A DNA stretch of 64,000 nt, taken from positions 1-64,000 of the forward strand of contig JAHHIB010000045.1 in assembly GCA_019359075.1 (NCBI GenBank), read 5' to 3'. Below are positions 36,545-46,088 of the stretch, piece after piece; position 1 is the first letter of the stretch; every line of letters begins with the position of its first letter. The notes under the pieces were generated by a model. The model was given only the letters and a program-made list of their open reading frames with translations. It was not told where the DNA came from and made no database searches. The stretch comes from Kalymmatonema hyalinum WJT4-NPBG1. GTDB lineage: Bacteria; Cyanobacteriota; Cyanobacteriia; Cyanobacteriales; Nostocaceae. The position numbers and the translations under genes are program-made.

Positions 36545-37239
36545 TATTTCTATTTTTTTACACTTGCTTCATAAATAAATCTATTAATATTTTACTGTTT
36601 TTACTTCAAATTATCCAAACAACATAAAAACACTTTATTTTCTAAGGCTAGACTTATACTAATTAAGAGAAAAACATCTGAAAAATAATATACTTATCTA
36701 ACAATAATTTTTCAATTTAAAGTGCTAGATGTATTCCTAAAAACTTATTAAATGGCAATTCAACTAAGACAAAATCCGGTCTGATGGTACTGAAAGAATG
36801 TTGCCCAAATTGCCGATGCTTGGTTAGAAAGGGTAAAAACTATGTCCAGAAAATTATCTTCTCCAATCAAGTAGCAGTTGGGCAATTGCGTGGAGTGCGC
36901 TGCCCCTTAGGAATAGCCAATCTCCAGTCCTTCACTTGGTATTTCTGCATAATTTATCACTTGAATCAAACGCCAACGGTTTAACAACACCCTTAGACTA
37001 GAACGATTGGGCAGCAAGGGCAGCAAGTGCTCACCCGTTCTCTGGTATCCCACTTCAGGGCAAGTACGATGTTTATCCTGAGATGGCAGCAGTCAGTTTG
37101 TGGACGACAGCAACGGACTTAGCCCTAGTCGGCGTCGAACTCTTACGAGTATTGCATGACAAGCATGCCGCTGTATGGAGAAGAACGTACAGTAAGTAGG
37201 TGCAGGGGTTTTTTGTTAGTAATCCAACTGCTGAATTTT
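36545..37239. other. Gene-relic region, no intact gene
   Basis: The first 180 bases are AT-rich and should hold the promoter of the toxin-antitoxin pair. From 36784 a short plus-strand frame reads MVLKECCPNCRCLVRKGKNY, a Cys-pair start resembling the zinc-finger N-terminus of IS1-family transposases, but it decays after about 35 codons. Another fragment lies at 37002-37199. Confidence 0.4.
37002..37199 (+). pseudogene. C-terminal gene fragment
   Basis: A 66-codon frame without a start ends at TAG 37197-37199. It reads like real protein (GKYDVYPEMAAVSLWTTATD, then LLRVLHDKHAAVWRRTYSK). I do not recognise the family. It is probably the tail of a gene lost by deletion. Confidence 0.35.
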
Positions 37240-38136
37240 CTACATAGGCTGTTCCTTATTTTGTTGAGGCTCCTGTGGCAGGGGAATAAATTCCGTTTCT
37301 TGAGGCACTTGCTCAAACCGTCCCTCCTGCCAATCCCGCTTTGCTTGCTCAATGCGATCAAGACGGCTTGAAACAAAATTCCACCACTTGTGCCGCTTTC
37401 CCACAGGTTCACCTCCAACCACAATACAGCGAGCACCGCCTTTAGAGGAGATGTCTACCGATGCGCCTGAAGTCAGAACAGCTAAACGATGTTGCTCCAG
37501 AGGGACACCGTTAATTTGCAGTCCTTCAGTCACGCTGTAAACCGCTTGCTCACTGTAATCGCCAGGTAAAGTAAATTGCGTTCCGGCAGCCAGCTGCACA
37601 TCTAGGTAAATCATGGGTGAAAACGTTCGCACCAAAGAAGTGTGATTATACGCTTCTCCCGCAATCAGTGTGAACGAAACTCCTGCATTTTCCCAAGCAG
37701 GCAAATCGGTTGCTGGATAATGGCTGAACCAAGGGTCAGTTTCCTCATGCTCGTCAGGAAGTGCTACCCAGGTCTGAATTCCGTGAAGTGTTGCTTCTTT
37801 ACTGCGTTCATGGTCGGGTGTACGTTCTGAGTGGACAATCCCTCGTCCTGCTGTCATCCAGTTCACGGCACCAGGATGAATTTCCTGAACGCTGCCTACA
37901 CTGTCGCGATGCAGTAAAACACCTTCAAACAGGTAAGTGACTGTTGCAAGGTTGATGTGCGGATGCGGTCTGACATCAACGCCCTTGCCGGGTGGAAACA
38001 CTGCAGGACCGAGATGATCAAAAAAGATAAACGGACCTACTAGTGTCAGAACATTTGAGGGAAGGAGCCGACGGGCTTGAAAACCTCCGAGGTCTTGAAC
38101 GTGTGGCTCAATGATGTGCTGAATGTAATCAGTCAT
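37240..38136 (-). CDS. Pirin family protein
   Basis: This 298-aa protein has the double-cupin pirin fold. The N-terminal cupin has FIFFDHLGPAVFPPG, the hallmark HPHINLATVTYLFEG, HRDSVGSVQEIHPGAVNWM and GRGIVHSERT. The histidines in these motifs bind a metal (Fe in known pirins). The C-terminal cupin follows from about residue 170. Some family members oxidise quercetin and others bind transcription factors, so the job here is open. It uses the ATG at 38136 and is a single gene. Confidence 0.88.
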   Translation of the reverse strand: MTDYIQHIIEPHVQDLGGFQARRLLPSNVLTLVGPFIFFDHLGPAVFPPGKGVDVRPHPHINLATVTYLFEGVLLHRDSVGSVQEIHPGAVNWMTAGRGIVHSERTPDHERSKEATLHGIQTWVALPDEHEETDPWFSHYPATDLPAWENAGVSFTLIAGEAYNHTSLVRTFSPMIYLDVQLAAGTQFTLPGDYSEQAVYSVTEGLQINGVPLEQHRLAVLTSGASVDISSKGGARCIVVGGEPVGKRHKWWNFVSSRLDRIEQAKRDWQEGRFEQVPQETEFIPLPQEPQQNKEQPM

Positions 38137-38335
38137 GATGAATGTTGAAGGGGTGGTCTAGGTAGCAGTGCTAGAGATGTGAGCGAATCACCCAAGGGAT
38201 CAATGTAGGCAGCATCGCTCTTTTTGATCGAATTCTGGAGGATTTTAATTTGAACTTGACTGCGGTATCGGTGAGCGCCTTTAGAATGGCGTCTAAGTTT
38301 GATAGATGCTGAAGTGAATTACACCTTTAATAGTT

Positions 38336-38662
38336 CTAATAGTTCTTCTGTTGCTCATCCACAAAACACCACAGCCATTGCTCTCCTAATTCGGCTGAAC
38401 TGATCACCATATGTCCGGTTTCCTCAAAGTGACGGCGAGAATGCTGATGTTCAGACGAGTCACAGCACAGCATCTTGCCACAGGTCTGACAAATGCGAAG
38501 ATGCACCCAGCGACCATTCATCCGAATGCACTCTTCACAACGAAATACAGGGTAGTTTGCTTTAGAGATTAGGTTTTCCAGAGTCAGTTCATTAAGGTGT
38601 TGGCAGGGCATAAAGCTTCCTGATAAGTGGATGAGTTGGAGTTGCTCATTGAACGCTTCCAA
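38336..38662 (-). CDS. UBP-type zinc finger protein
   Basis: This 108-aa (or 91-aa from the ATG at 38611) protein has the ZnF-UBP pattern: CQHL, then CEECIRMNGRWVHLRIC, CGKMLCCDSS, HQHSRRHFEETGHMVI. The Cys and His residues match the three-zinc UBP finger that in eukaryotes binds the ubiquitin C-terminus. Bacteria lack ubiquitin, so the ligand is unknown. Small stand-alone versions are widespread in bacteria. Confidence 0.8.
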   Translation of the reverse strand: MEAFNEQLQLIHLSGSFMPCQHLNELTLENLISKANYPVFRCEECIRMNGRWVHLRICQTCGKMLCCDSSEHQHSRRHFEETGHMVISSAELGEQWLWCFVDEQQKNY

Positions 38663-39307
38663 TTCTAGAGTCTAACCTGGCAGTGCAATGTAGAAAAGTC
38701 GATCTCAAGCAAGAGTGACATAATTTATTAGAGCTGTCGCTAAATACAGCGTTTTTCACTTTTACGAGGTACAGGCAAGGGGTTTAAGCCCCTTGTTTTA
38801 AGGCAGAAAGGCGTACTTCACTTAGCTGAAATCCGCTGTAAGACCTAAAAGACCATGAAATGGAATTCTCAACTACTTCTTACTTCTTACGACTTCATTG
38901 TTGAGGCTTTATTTAGCGCAGCTTCATAAAGAATTGGTATAAGCTACAAAATCAGATTTCAGGATTCCGGATTCCACTCAAATATTTTTTCTTGCGATTG
39001 ACCCAAGCCACTCCCCCAAATCGCGATTGCGCTGTCTAAGCACTGGCACTTTTGCAATCGCTTAAGCAGAATACTTGCCGTATGACACTCGTTAATGCTT
39101 TAGGACCACCCTTTTCAACCTGTCGAACTCACGTTAACTCATGTCCGGTGAGGCGAGCAATCTGCAGCAGCACTTGGAGTAAATTTCATCTGGACTGATA
39201 AGTGGGGGTACGCCGCGTATTTTTCGGTATAACCCCACAAAAAGCCAAGGCTTTATATTATGAAGTGAGCGCTGTATATTCGCACTCACTTTTAAAAAAT
39301 AATAATT
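38663..39307. other. Intergenic, 645 bases, two hairpins, no gene seen
   Basis: It contains the hairpin CAAGGGGTTTAAGCCCCTTG (38776-38795, followed by TTTTAAGG) and a small AAAGCC/GGCTTT stem around 39240-39253 just before the next gene. The rest shows only short frames. Confidence 0.5.
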
Positions 39308-40336
39308 ATGGCTTCTACAGAACCTATCAAAAACAAGCCTACCAAAACTGCTGTTCCTTTAGAATCAGCAACACCTAAGCGAGAAGAAGTAGAGGATGAT
39401 ACACTAAACCAAGTAAATAACTTGGAAAAAGATGGAGTAGTGTCCTCAAAAGAACAGTCGCAACCTGCACTCCAAGAGCAGAATTCAACTGAAAATCAGC
39501 CAGATGCTACCTCTTCCGGTGCATTATTTCAAGCAGTTGGGATAATTACTGGCAAAGTAAATTTCATACTAGAGGGGGATAACGAGAGAAGTACTATCAC
39601 CATTGGTAACAAAGAATATCCACTGTTCTATGCTCCACGCAAACAGAGAGCTTTTGAAGCGCTCAAGAAAGAGATAGAGGCGACAGGCGAATCTACCCAA
39701 CGTTTGATTGTTTACCCCAAGTTTACTCATTTCCCCGGACGAGATCAGCCGCCCAACATTGGCTTTCAAGCGGTTGGTTTTGACAAGGGACGCCACTCCG
39801 AGGTAATTTCACAACAACTTCAAGACATGGAGTTTAAACTTTGCGGGCTGTGGCAGTTTATTCCTGTCTGCCGGACACCGTGTATCTCTGTGTTTAAGAA
39901 TTTTACTAAAGAACGCCTGGATTATATTAAACAGTCGGAACCAGCAAAAAAAGTAAAATTCATGAAAGCGAGTCATTTACCTTTGTTCTGGAGAGACGCA
40001 CTGGTGCCACCGTTCCGGTTCAATCCCAAAGCACCAAAAGAAGAACAAGGACGCCCGGTATTCGTGCAGATTAAGGCAAAGTTCGTGCCGCACCGGGACG
40101 CTTTTGAATTTGACTCATTACTAGAATTGCCACAGGAGTTGCCACCAAAGTTCCTGAAGGCGAGCAAGGATGATAAAGCTACGGTAATGGCACAAAAGAA
40201 AGCGGCTCTTAAAGCTGCTGGCAAAGACTTTGGACCACCAAGAGGTAAACCAACTGCCTCAGGTCGCAGCGCTGAGCGAACGTTTAAGGGCAAACCCAAG
40301 GAGATGCCAAAGCCAAAACCAAAGGCACAACAGTAA
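39308..40336 (+). CDS. Conserved cyanobacterial hypothetical protein with disordered tails
   Basis: This 342-aa protein has an N-terminal 70 residues that are charged and Gln/Ser-rich. A central domain follows (about 72-250), beginning FQAVGIITGKVNFI and containing QRLIVYPKFTHFPG, FQAVGFDKG and CGLWQFIPVCRTPCISVFKN. A Lys/Pro/Ala-rich C-terminal tail (about 265-342, ending PKEMPKPKPKAQQ) follows. The two FQAVG.. strands and nearby glycine turns suggest an OB-like barrel, and the basic tail suggests nucleic-acid binding, but this is inference. No family name can be given. It stands alone, preceded by a small hairpin. Confidence 0.65.
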   Translation: MASTEPIKNKPTKTAVPLESATPKREEVEDDTLNQVNNLEKDGVVSSKEQSQPALQEQNSTENQPDATSSGALFQAVGIITGKVNFILEGDNERSTITIGNKEYPLFYAPRKQRAFEALKKEIEATGESTQRLIVYPKFTHFPGRDQPPNIGFQAVGFDKGRHSEVISQQLQDMEFKLCGLWQFIPVCRTPCISVFKNFTKERLDYIKQSEPAKKVKFMKASHLPLFWRDALVPPFRFNPKAPKEEQGRPVFVQIKAKFVPHRDAFEFDSLLELPQELPPKFLKASKDDKATVMAQKKAALKAAGKDFGPPRGKPTASGRSAERTFKGKPKEMPKPKPKAQQ

Positions 40337-40801
40337 TCGAAACAATTACTAGACTTGAGCCACCATGCTCTGTAAACTAGTACAGCATCCAAACTGCAGA
40401 GCGCTCTGCAACGGGTAAATACAGTTCTCAAAGCAGTTCAACGTTCGGGCGCTTCCGCACTTCTCATTGGTGCGTATCGGCGTTAAACAGAGTTCTTCGC
40501 GGTTCAATCAAAAAAGAAATCCTCGCTCAAAAAAACTAGAACACGCCCGGTACTGGACAACGAATTGAAGCTCCTACTTTTCGTATCCTCACAACAGCTT
40601 TGAGCCTTAACTGAACCGTATTGGGCGATCGCTAACTTTTAGTCTAAACTCCAGGAAAAAAGAAAGCGATAGTGCGGAGCACCCGCCTGAGCGCAAATCA
40701 TACGCGCTCGGGTTACGCAATCCTCCCAGAGGGGGATGACACAGAGCATCCGCCGTAGGTATTGCTCAATTATCTTCCGTCAAACGCTTCCTGGTGAAAT
40801 T
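40337..40801. other. Intergenic, no gene seen
   Basis: It contains copy 2 of the 30-bp dispersed repeat (40625-40654) and a GC-richer stretch around 40670-40760. No frame with coding character was found. Confidence 0.5.
40625..40654. repeat. Dispersed 30-bp repeat, copy 2
   Basis: GCGATCGCTAACTTTTAGTC followed by TAAACTCCAG matches 23558-23588 in the opposite orientation. Confidence 0.5.
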
Positions 40802-41659
40802 CTAAGGATTTGCTCCCGCAAAAGTATTACATTGTGCAGGATTACCCGTCTGAATGCCCCGCTGGAACCAGCGAACTCGCTGGGCTGAACTACCGTGCGT
40901 AAAAGACTCTGGGGTAACATACCCTCTTGCCTGACGTTGCAAACGATCATCCCCAATACTGCTGGCAGCATTTAGTGCCTCCTCAATGTCGCCTTGCTCA
41001 AGGATCTGCCGCGAGCGATTGGCATGATGCGCCCAAATGCCAGCAAAACAGTCTGCCTGTAACTCTTGCCGAACTGAAAGTTGATTCGCCTGTACTCGAT
41101 CAACTTGACGCTGCATTGACTGAACTTGAGCGGAAATACCCATGAGATTCTGGACATGGTGTCCAACCTCGTGAGCAATCACATACGCTTGGGCAAAGTC
41201 TCCCGGTGCCTGGTATCGATTCTTCAGATCCTGATAAAAGCTTAAGTCAATGTAGAGCTTTTGGTCGGCGGGGCAATAGAACGGACCAACCGCCGATCGC
41301 GTAAAGCCACAGGCAGACTGCACCGCATCGGAATAGAGCACTAACTTAGGCTCTACATAGGTCTGTCCCCTTTGCCGAAACAAACTCTGCCACGTATCCT
41401 CGGTATCCGCTAGGACAACCGAAACAAAATCAGCCATACGATCGCTCGCCGCAGAAGGTTGTGTTTGAGAAGACTCCGGATAGGGACGATCGCTTGGCGC
41501 TTCTTGTTGCTCCCAAAGGACACTCGGATCGCCGCCCAAGAGGGTAACAATCACTGACAGAATGATTGCCCCAATGCCACCCCCCACCACAGGAGCCGAA
41601 AGCCGACTTCCCCGCCTGTCCTCAACATTGGTGCTTCTACGACCGAATTCCCAGCGCAT
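40802..41659 (-). CDS. Neutral zinc metallopeptidase (YpfJ family)
   Basis: This protein has 285 residues from ATG 41659 (MRWEFGRRSTNVEDRRG). One hydrophobic segment (about 27-45, GGGIGAIILSVIVTLLGG) anchors it in the membrane. The metal site is AYVIAHEVGHHVQNL (HExxH) with the distal acid in ELQADCFAGIWAHH. The text VYCPADQK-like FYCPADQKLYIDLSFY and the C-terminal GSSAQRVRWFQRG are characteristic of the family. It probably acts at the periplasmic face; the substrate is unknown. It ends the minus-strand side of the gap and diverges from nudC. Confidence 0.87.
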   Translation of the reverse strand: MRWEFGRRSTNVEDRRGSRLSAPVVGGGIGAIILSVIVTLLGGDPSVLWEQQEAPSDRPYPESSQTQPSAASDRMADFVSVVLADTEDTWQSLFRQRGQTYVEPKLVLYSDAVQSACGFTRSAVGPFYCPADQKLYIDLSFYQDLKNRYQAPGDFAQAYVIAHEVGHHVQNLMGISAQVQSMQRQVDRVQANQLSVRQELQADCFAGIWAHHANRSRQILEQGDIEEALNAASSIGDDRLQRQARGYVTPESFTHGSSAQRVRWFQRGIQTGNPAQCNTFAGANP

Positions 41660-41898
41660 AACCAAGAGTCTCCAAACTACTCAACCTAGCAAAAGTGAAC
41701 AAAGTGCGATCGCCTTCGCCACGCCTAAAGGGCGAACGCACTTAAGCTAAACTTTCCATAATTCACCAAAAATATTAAGGATTCCATTCATCAAAATCTT
41801 CTGCCAGAGGGACAGCACTTATTTGATAGGCACTCCTACTTAGGAAAGGCTATGTCATAGCGGCGGTGATAGGATCAAAGCAATCGCCTTCTACTGAT

Positions 41899-42711
41899 AT
41901 GTATCGAACCTTTATCCCTGGCATTGCTCCACTCGCAGTACAGTCTCAACCTTCCTGGTGGTTTGCGTTTGTTGGTAATAAGTTGCTGGTTCGCGCCGAA
42001 GGAAAGGTCAGCGAAATTCCCAAGCTCATCACTCTGGCAGAAATTGGCTTAGAGCCAGTGCGAACCCAATTCCTAGGCACCCTGGATGGTCACCCCTGTT
42101 ACTCGGCAGAACTGCCCACAGATGCGATCGCCCCCGATGGCATGACCTTGCAGGGATTGCGCGAATTGTACGGAACGTTGGATGAAGACTTGTATGCGCT
42201 ATGCGGTCGCGCCATCCAAATCGTGGAATGGGACCGCACTTACCAGTACTGCGGGCACTGTGCGACTCCGACAACCCAATTATCCCATGAGCGCGCCAAG
42301 CGTTGCCCCAAGTGTGGATTAGTGAATTATCCTCGCCTCTCGCCTGCGATTATTGTTCTCATCTCTCGGGGTGAAGAACTCTTGTTGGCTCGCGCCCCTC
42401 GGTTTCCACCGGGGATGTACAGCGTCCTAGCTGGCTTCGTGGAACCGGGAGAATCGTTGGAAGAGACGGTGATGCGCGAAGTCCGTGAGGAAGTAGGGAT
42501 CGAGGTCAAAGATATTCGCTATTTTGGCTCGCAACCCTGGCCGTTTCCCAACTCACTTATGATTGGATTCACAGCCACTTATGCAAGTGGTGAGATTGTC
42601 ATCGAACCGCAAGAATTAGTAGAGGCAGGTTGGTTTAGTAAGCACAACTTACCACAGATTCCTCCTAAGCTGAGTATTGCCCGCAAGCTTATTGACTCGT
42701 TTGTGCTTTGA
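41899..42711 (+). CDS. nudC: NAD(+) diphosphatase (NADH pyrophosphatase)
   Basis: This protein has 270 residues from ATG 41899 (MYRTFIPG). A longer frame from 41866 is not needed. The order matches NudC: an N-terminal domain, a zinc ribbon (YCGHCATP, CPKCGLVNYPRLSPA), the Nudix box GFVEPGESLEETVMREVREE continuing VGIEV, and the family signature SQPWPFPNSLM. It splits NAD(H) to NMN(H) and AMP and, in other bacteria, removes NAD caps from RNA. All metal-binding glutamates are present. Two related observations: a short ilvA fragment sits directly after it, and a metallopeptidase gene follows. Confidence 0.92.
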   Translation: MYRTFIPGIAPLAVQSQPSWWFAFVGNKLLVRAEGKVSEIPKLITLAEIGLEPVRTQFLGTLDGHPCYSAELPTDAIAPDGMTLQGLRELYGTLDEDLYALCGRAIQIVEWDRTYQYCGHCATPTTQLSHERAKRCPKCGLVNYPRLSPAIIVLISRGEELLLARAPRFPPGMYSVLAGFVEPGESLEETVMREVREEVGIEVKDIRYFGSQPWPFPNSLMIGFTATYASGEIVIEPQELVEAGWFSKHNLPQIPPKLSIARKLIDSFVL

Positions 42712-42765
42712 GCGCATCCACCTTAACCTGGGGTGTGGTCATCGGCATAACCATAGCGTTAAAAA
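42712..42765 (-). pseudogene. Fragment of a second threonine ammonia-lyase gene
   Basis: Read on the minus strand, this gap encodes NAMVMPMTTPQVKVDAL, aligning with AIIVMPVTTPRMKVDAV of the intact IlvA at 16047-17558. Only about 17 codons remain, wedged between nudC and the next gene. Confidence 0.65.
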
Positions 42766-42768
42766 TCA

Positions 42769-43593
42769 ATGGTTCAAACAATTATTGTTTTTGTGATCAT
42801 TGGGCTGATTATCACTGGGATCTTAGTCAGTCCCATCTTAATTAAACAACGAAGAAACCGTCTTAAACATCGTCCTTTCCCCCCACTTTGGAATGCGATT
42901 ATTGAGAATAATCTTCCGATTTATCTCCATCTTTCTCCCGCTGAACGCCGACGGCTTCAAGGACATATTCAAGTGTTCTTAGCGGAAAAACAATTCATTG
43001 GCTGTGCAGGATTGCAGGTGACGGAAGAAATGAAATTGGCGATCGCATCTGTCGCCTGTTTGCTCCTGCTCAACGAGCGAGGAGAATACTTCCCTAAACT
43101 TCGTTCAATTTTGATTTATCCCAGCACTTATTTTGTTAATGAAACTGTTGCCACCGGGAATTATATTGTTGAGGAAAGGCGTGTGGCAAGACTGGGAGAA
43201 TCCTGGACTCATGACCAAGTGATATTGTCTTGGGAACAGGTAGAACAAGACACTCGCAACTGGAGGGATGGACATAACGTTGTGCTTCATGAATTTGCCC
43301 ACCAGTTGGATCAAGAGGATGGTAAAGCGGAGGGCGTTCCTATTTTGCAACGAAATTCAGACTATCCGATTTGGGCGCAGGTGATGGCTGAAGAATATCA
43401 ACAACTGTGCAATGATGTTCAACGAGGCGTAAAGACCGTAATGGATAGCTATGGCGCAACTAATCCTGCAGAATTTTTTGCCGTAGCAACTGAAACATTT
43501 TTTGAAAAACCACAGCAATTGCTGAAGAAGCATCCGCCACTTTATGAGCTACTGCAACGCTACTATCAACTCGATCCTGTGCAATGGGATTAA
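42769..43593 (+). CDS. mtfA: MtfA-type zinc-dependent peptidase
   Basis: This is a 274-aa protein with an N-terminal hydrophobic helix (about 3-23), so it is membrane anchored. The catalytic text is NVVLHEFAHQLDQEDG (HExxH). FAVATETFFEKP carries the third ligand Glu, as in MtfA and anthrax-lethal-factor-like peptidases. In E. coli MtfA interacts with the Mlc repressor. Here no such partner is visible, so the role is open. It starts four bases after the ilvA relic. Confidence 0.83.
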   Translation: MVQTIIVFVIIGLIITGILVSPILIKQRRNRLKHRPFPPLWNAIIENNLPIYLHLSPAERRRLQGHIQVFLAEKQFIGCAGLQVTEEMKLAIASVACLLLLNERGEYFPKLRSILIYPSTYFVNETVATGNYIVEERRVARLGESWTHDQVILSWEQVEQDTRNWRDGHNVVLHEFAHQLDQEDGKAEGVPILQRNSDYPIWAQVMAEEYQQLCNDVQRGVKTVMDSYGATNPAEFFAVATETFFEKPQQLLKKHPPLYELLQRYYQLDPVQWD

Positions 43594-43653
43594 ACATTAG
43601 CGTTCTATCACTCTAGGGAGAGGAAAATAAGAAATCCTCGGATTCCAAGGAGC

Positions 43654-43776
43654 GTGGAAGAGCGCCGCGCATTTGAAGTATTGCCTCGCTACTTGGTAGA
43701 TTCCTCAGATAAAGAACGCGAATCGCTTGCTCCCATTCTTGTCGATGCTGCTTATTCAAAAGCTACATCTTCGTAA
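43654..43776 (+). pseudogene. Short gene fragment
   Basis: A frame reading VEERRAFEVLPRYLVDSSDK and ending SKATSS at TAA 43774-43776 looks coding. It lacks a clear start and overlaps the end of the Uma2 gene on the other strand. The frame is open further upstream (to about 43606). The family is unknown. Confidence 0.25.
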
Positions 43777-44318
43777 AGCTCTTCTATAGTTGCTTCAAAA
43801 TCAACGCTGTGCAGTCGAAACGATTTTTGCTCTGCTGTGTAAGATTGCAAAACCCACAGCCCTTCATGATTCCGGCGGAAGCACTCGACTCTTTGTCGCC
43901 TAGTGTTGATTAAAACATACTCTTGCAGACTCTCAAGTGCCTGGTAATCAGCGAATTTGTCACCCCGATCAAAGGCTTCAGTAGAATTAGATAAAACTTC
44001 GACAATTAAACAGGGAAATCTTTTATAAGCAGGTGTTTCCTGATCTCTTTGGTCGCAAGTCACCATCACATCGGGATAGTAATATCGATTCAAGGATTCG
44101 ATGCGTGCTTTCATGTCGGCGATGTAAACACGACAGCCTGAACGGCGTACATGATTACGGAGGAGAGCAAACAGATTCCCAGCAATGGTAACGTGGGGAT
44201 CAAGCGCCCCAGCCATTGCGTAAATGTAACCATCGATGTATTCGTGTTTAATGGCGCTTTGTTCCTCCATTTGGAGGTATTCGTCGGGAGTCAGGTAGAT
44301 TTCCGGGGAAACAACCAT
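43752..44318 (-). CDS. Uma2 family endonuclease-like protein
   Basis: This 188-aa protein has the PD-(D/E)XK-related Uma2 fold that is hugely expanded in cyanobacteria. It reads YLTPDEYLQMEEQSAIKHEY, IDGYIYAMAGA, RVYIADMKARIE, YYYPDVMVTC and PCLIVEVLSNSTEAFDRGDK. The Asp in PDVMV and Glu-x-Leu in VEVLSNST are the expected catalytic pair. The biological role of Uma2 proteins is unsettled; nuclease function is a family prediction. A C-terminal relic of another Uma2 gene lies at 44414-44497. Confidence 0.88.
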   Translation of the reverse strand: MVVSPEIYLTPDEYLQMEEQSAIKHEYIDGYIYAMAGALDPHVTIAGNLFALLRNHVRRSGCRVYIADMKARIESLNRYYYPDVMVTCDQRDQETPAYKRFPCLIVEVLSNSTEAFDRGDKFADYQALESLQEYVLINTRRQRVECFRRNHEGLWVLQSYTAEQKSFRLHSVDFEATIEELYEDVAFE

Positions 44319-44624
44319 ATTAAAAAGTTAAAAGTTTGAGCAATGGGAATTTCTCGATTTGATTTCTAGAATAACGTTTGTTTGTGAGCGATCGCCCAAG
44401 GAGTACTGTGCTTGATTGCGATCGCCTAGAGTCCGCAACTTTTCCCGAATTGAATTTGACAGTTGAAGAGATTTTTAATGTTGCTGGTGAAAAGTAAAGG
44501 ATACAGTAGGGTTATTTAGAGTTTCAAGCTTGGAACTCGGAACTTTAATCAGGGAACTAGAATTAGTAGACACATTTTAAAGTAATGGGGTGAGCAACCG
44601 AGATACTCTTACGGCTAACTTGAA
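44319..44624. other. Intergenic with a Uma2 relic
   Basis: Apart from the fragment at 44414-44497 this gap has one HIP1-rich stretch (44390-44430) and no other recognisable sequence. Confidence 0.5.
44414..44497 (+). pseudogene. C-terminal relic of a Uma2 gene
   Basis: The frame DCDRLESATFPELNLTVEEI followed by FNVAGEK and a stop matches the usual Uma2 C-terminal text (FPELN..VEEIF). It has no start and is only 27 codons long. Confidence 0.5.
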
Positions 44625-44876
44625 TCACAGAGGTTTTCTATCGTACTCAGATAGATCAACAGCAACAGAAGCAGCCAAATCACTGTGTAACATTTTCTCC
44701 ACACTTTCGACAAAGTGAGGATCAGCAACAAATCCTATGACTTCAAAGTTGAGAAAGAACGAGCGATTATCCAGGTTGACAGTTCCTACCCCTGCCATGT
44801 CCTGATCGATGAGCATGATTTTCTGGTGCATGAACCCATTTTTGTAGCGATACAGCTTAATAGCGATCGCCTCCAT
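44625..44876 (-). pseudogene. Truncated phospholipase-D/cardiolipin synthase fragment
   Basis: The 83 codons cover the second HKD motif region of a PLD-family cardiolipin synthase: FMHQKIMLIDQDMAGVGTVN followed by LDNRSFFLNFEV and ending at VDLSEYDRKPL. The first HKD motif and membrane helices are missing. The sequence upstream (44890-45040) is a palindromic repeat, so the 5-prime end was lost. It is unlikely to be active. Confidence 0.7.
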
Positions 44877-44905
44877 TTGAGTGTAAGTAAGCGGACATAA
44901 TTAAA

Positions 44906-44985
44906 CGTAGGATGTGTCAGGCGCAGCCATAACGCATCAATTCCTTGATATGCATGGGTTACGCTATCGCGCTTCCCATCCTACG
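44906..44985. repeat. 80-bp inverted repeat (CGTAGGATG ends)
   Basis: It begins CGTAGGATGTG and ends CATCCTACG, with inner AACGCATCA and TGGGTTACGCTATCGC. It sits at the broken end of the cardiolipin synthase fragment. It is a MITE-like dispersed repeat. Confidence 0.6.
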
Positions 44986-45047
44986 ATGGTTCATTTTCAT
45001 TCCACAAACCTACTTGGTATGAGAAATAACATAGATTGAATCAAGAA

Positions 45048-46088
45048 TTATCCTTGGTGAGATAAATCCATGAAATTTGCCAGCTTATAAACAATCCGCG
45101 CACCGACATTGCCATCCCACTCAGCATCGCCAACTTCGCAGACATCAAAGCCAATAATTTTTCTACCGCTATTAACCAACTCACGGAACAGACAAAAAGC
45201 TTGCTCCAATTCCAGCCCACCAGGCACAGGAGTCCCTGTACTTTGACAGAATTTTGGATCAAGACCATCAACATCAAAGCTAATGTAAACGTACTCAGGT
45301 AAATGAGCGATAATTTCTCGGCATAAATCAATCCAAGTCGTTCCCGAGTAAAGCTTTTGTTTAATTGCTGGGTCGTAATAAGCAACAATTCGACCGTTTG
45401 ATTGGTCAATCATTTGCACTTCATCATGAGAGATATCACGCAACGCTACCTGCACTAACTTGGAAATTTGCGGTAGTTTCATCGCATTATACATGATGGA
45501 CGCATGGGAAAATTCAAATCCCTCATAAGCATCGCGTAAATCTGCGTGAGCATCAATGTGCAAAATTGCGTAGCTTGGGTATCTAGCTGCTAATGCTTGA
45601 TAGTAACCTAAAGGTGAACTGTGATCCCCACCAACAACTGCGACTCGCTTACCATTGTTAATTGCTTCCTGGCACTGTTCAAACAGCCATTGATTCACCT
45701 GTTGACAAGCCTGATTAATTTCTGTCAAGACAGGTGTTAAATCTGGTGTTTCTGTCAGTGCTTTACCTTGCTCTAGTCGTTTGATAATTTTTGCCGCTAA
45801 GGCGCGATAGTATTTGTTCTTCTCTAAAATATCCTGGGGAATTTCCACCATGAAAATTCCCTGTTTCCATCCGTCAGGGTTATCGAAATCGAACAAATCC
45901 AGTTGCGGCGAAGCATCCAAAATCCGCTGTGGTCCGTTGGCGGTTCCTGCGCCATAGGAAACAGTGACTTCCCACGGTACACCAAAGACAATTAGGTTTG
46001 CAGACTCGTAATCGAACGGCAAACCCAAGAGGTTGCCATTAATTTGACCTACGCCGCTGGGATTATAGTCTTGGAGTTGATTACTCAT
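45048..46088 (-). CDS. speB: Agmatinase-family ureohydrolase
   Basis: This enzyme has 346 residues from ATG 46088 (MSNQLQDYNPSG). The longer frame to 46145 is rejected because its N-terminus is Arg-rich and not family-like. The binuclear manganese motifs are complete: VVGGDHSSPLG, ILHIDAHADLRDAY, YISFDVDGLDP. A C-terminal FDVCEVG motif carries the final ligand region. Family members hydrolyse agmatine, arginine or related guanidino compounds, releasing urea. The exact substrate cannot be read here, and cyanobacteria have several paralogues. It diverges from the DUF262 gene. Confidence 0.82.
   Translation of the reverse strand: MSNQLQDYNPSGVGQINGNLLGLPFDYESANLIVFGVPWEVTVSYGAGTANGPQRILDASPQLDLFDFDNPDGWKQGIFMVEIPQDILEKNKYYRALAAKIIKRLEQGKALTETPDLTPVLTEINQACQQVNQWLFEQCQEAINNGKRVAVVGGDHSSPLGYYQALAARYPSYAILHIDAHADLRDAYEGFEFSHASIMYNAMKLPQISKLVQVALRDISHDEVQMIDQSNGRIVAYYDPAIKQKLYSGTTWIDLCREIIAHLPEYVYISFDVDGLDPKFCQSTGTPVPGGLELEQAFCLFRELVNSGRKIIGFDVCEVGDAEWDGNVGARIVYKLANFMDLSHQG

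Noticed and set aside
45041-45409. Minus-strand frame of 122 codons
   Set aside because: It is a shadow of the agmatinase gene in another frame.
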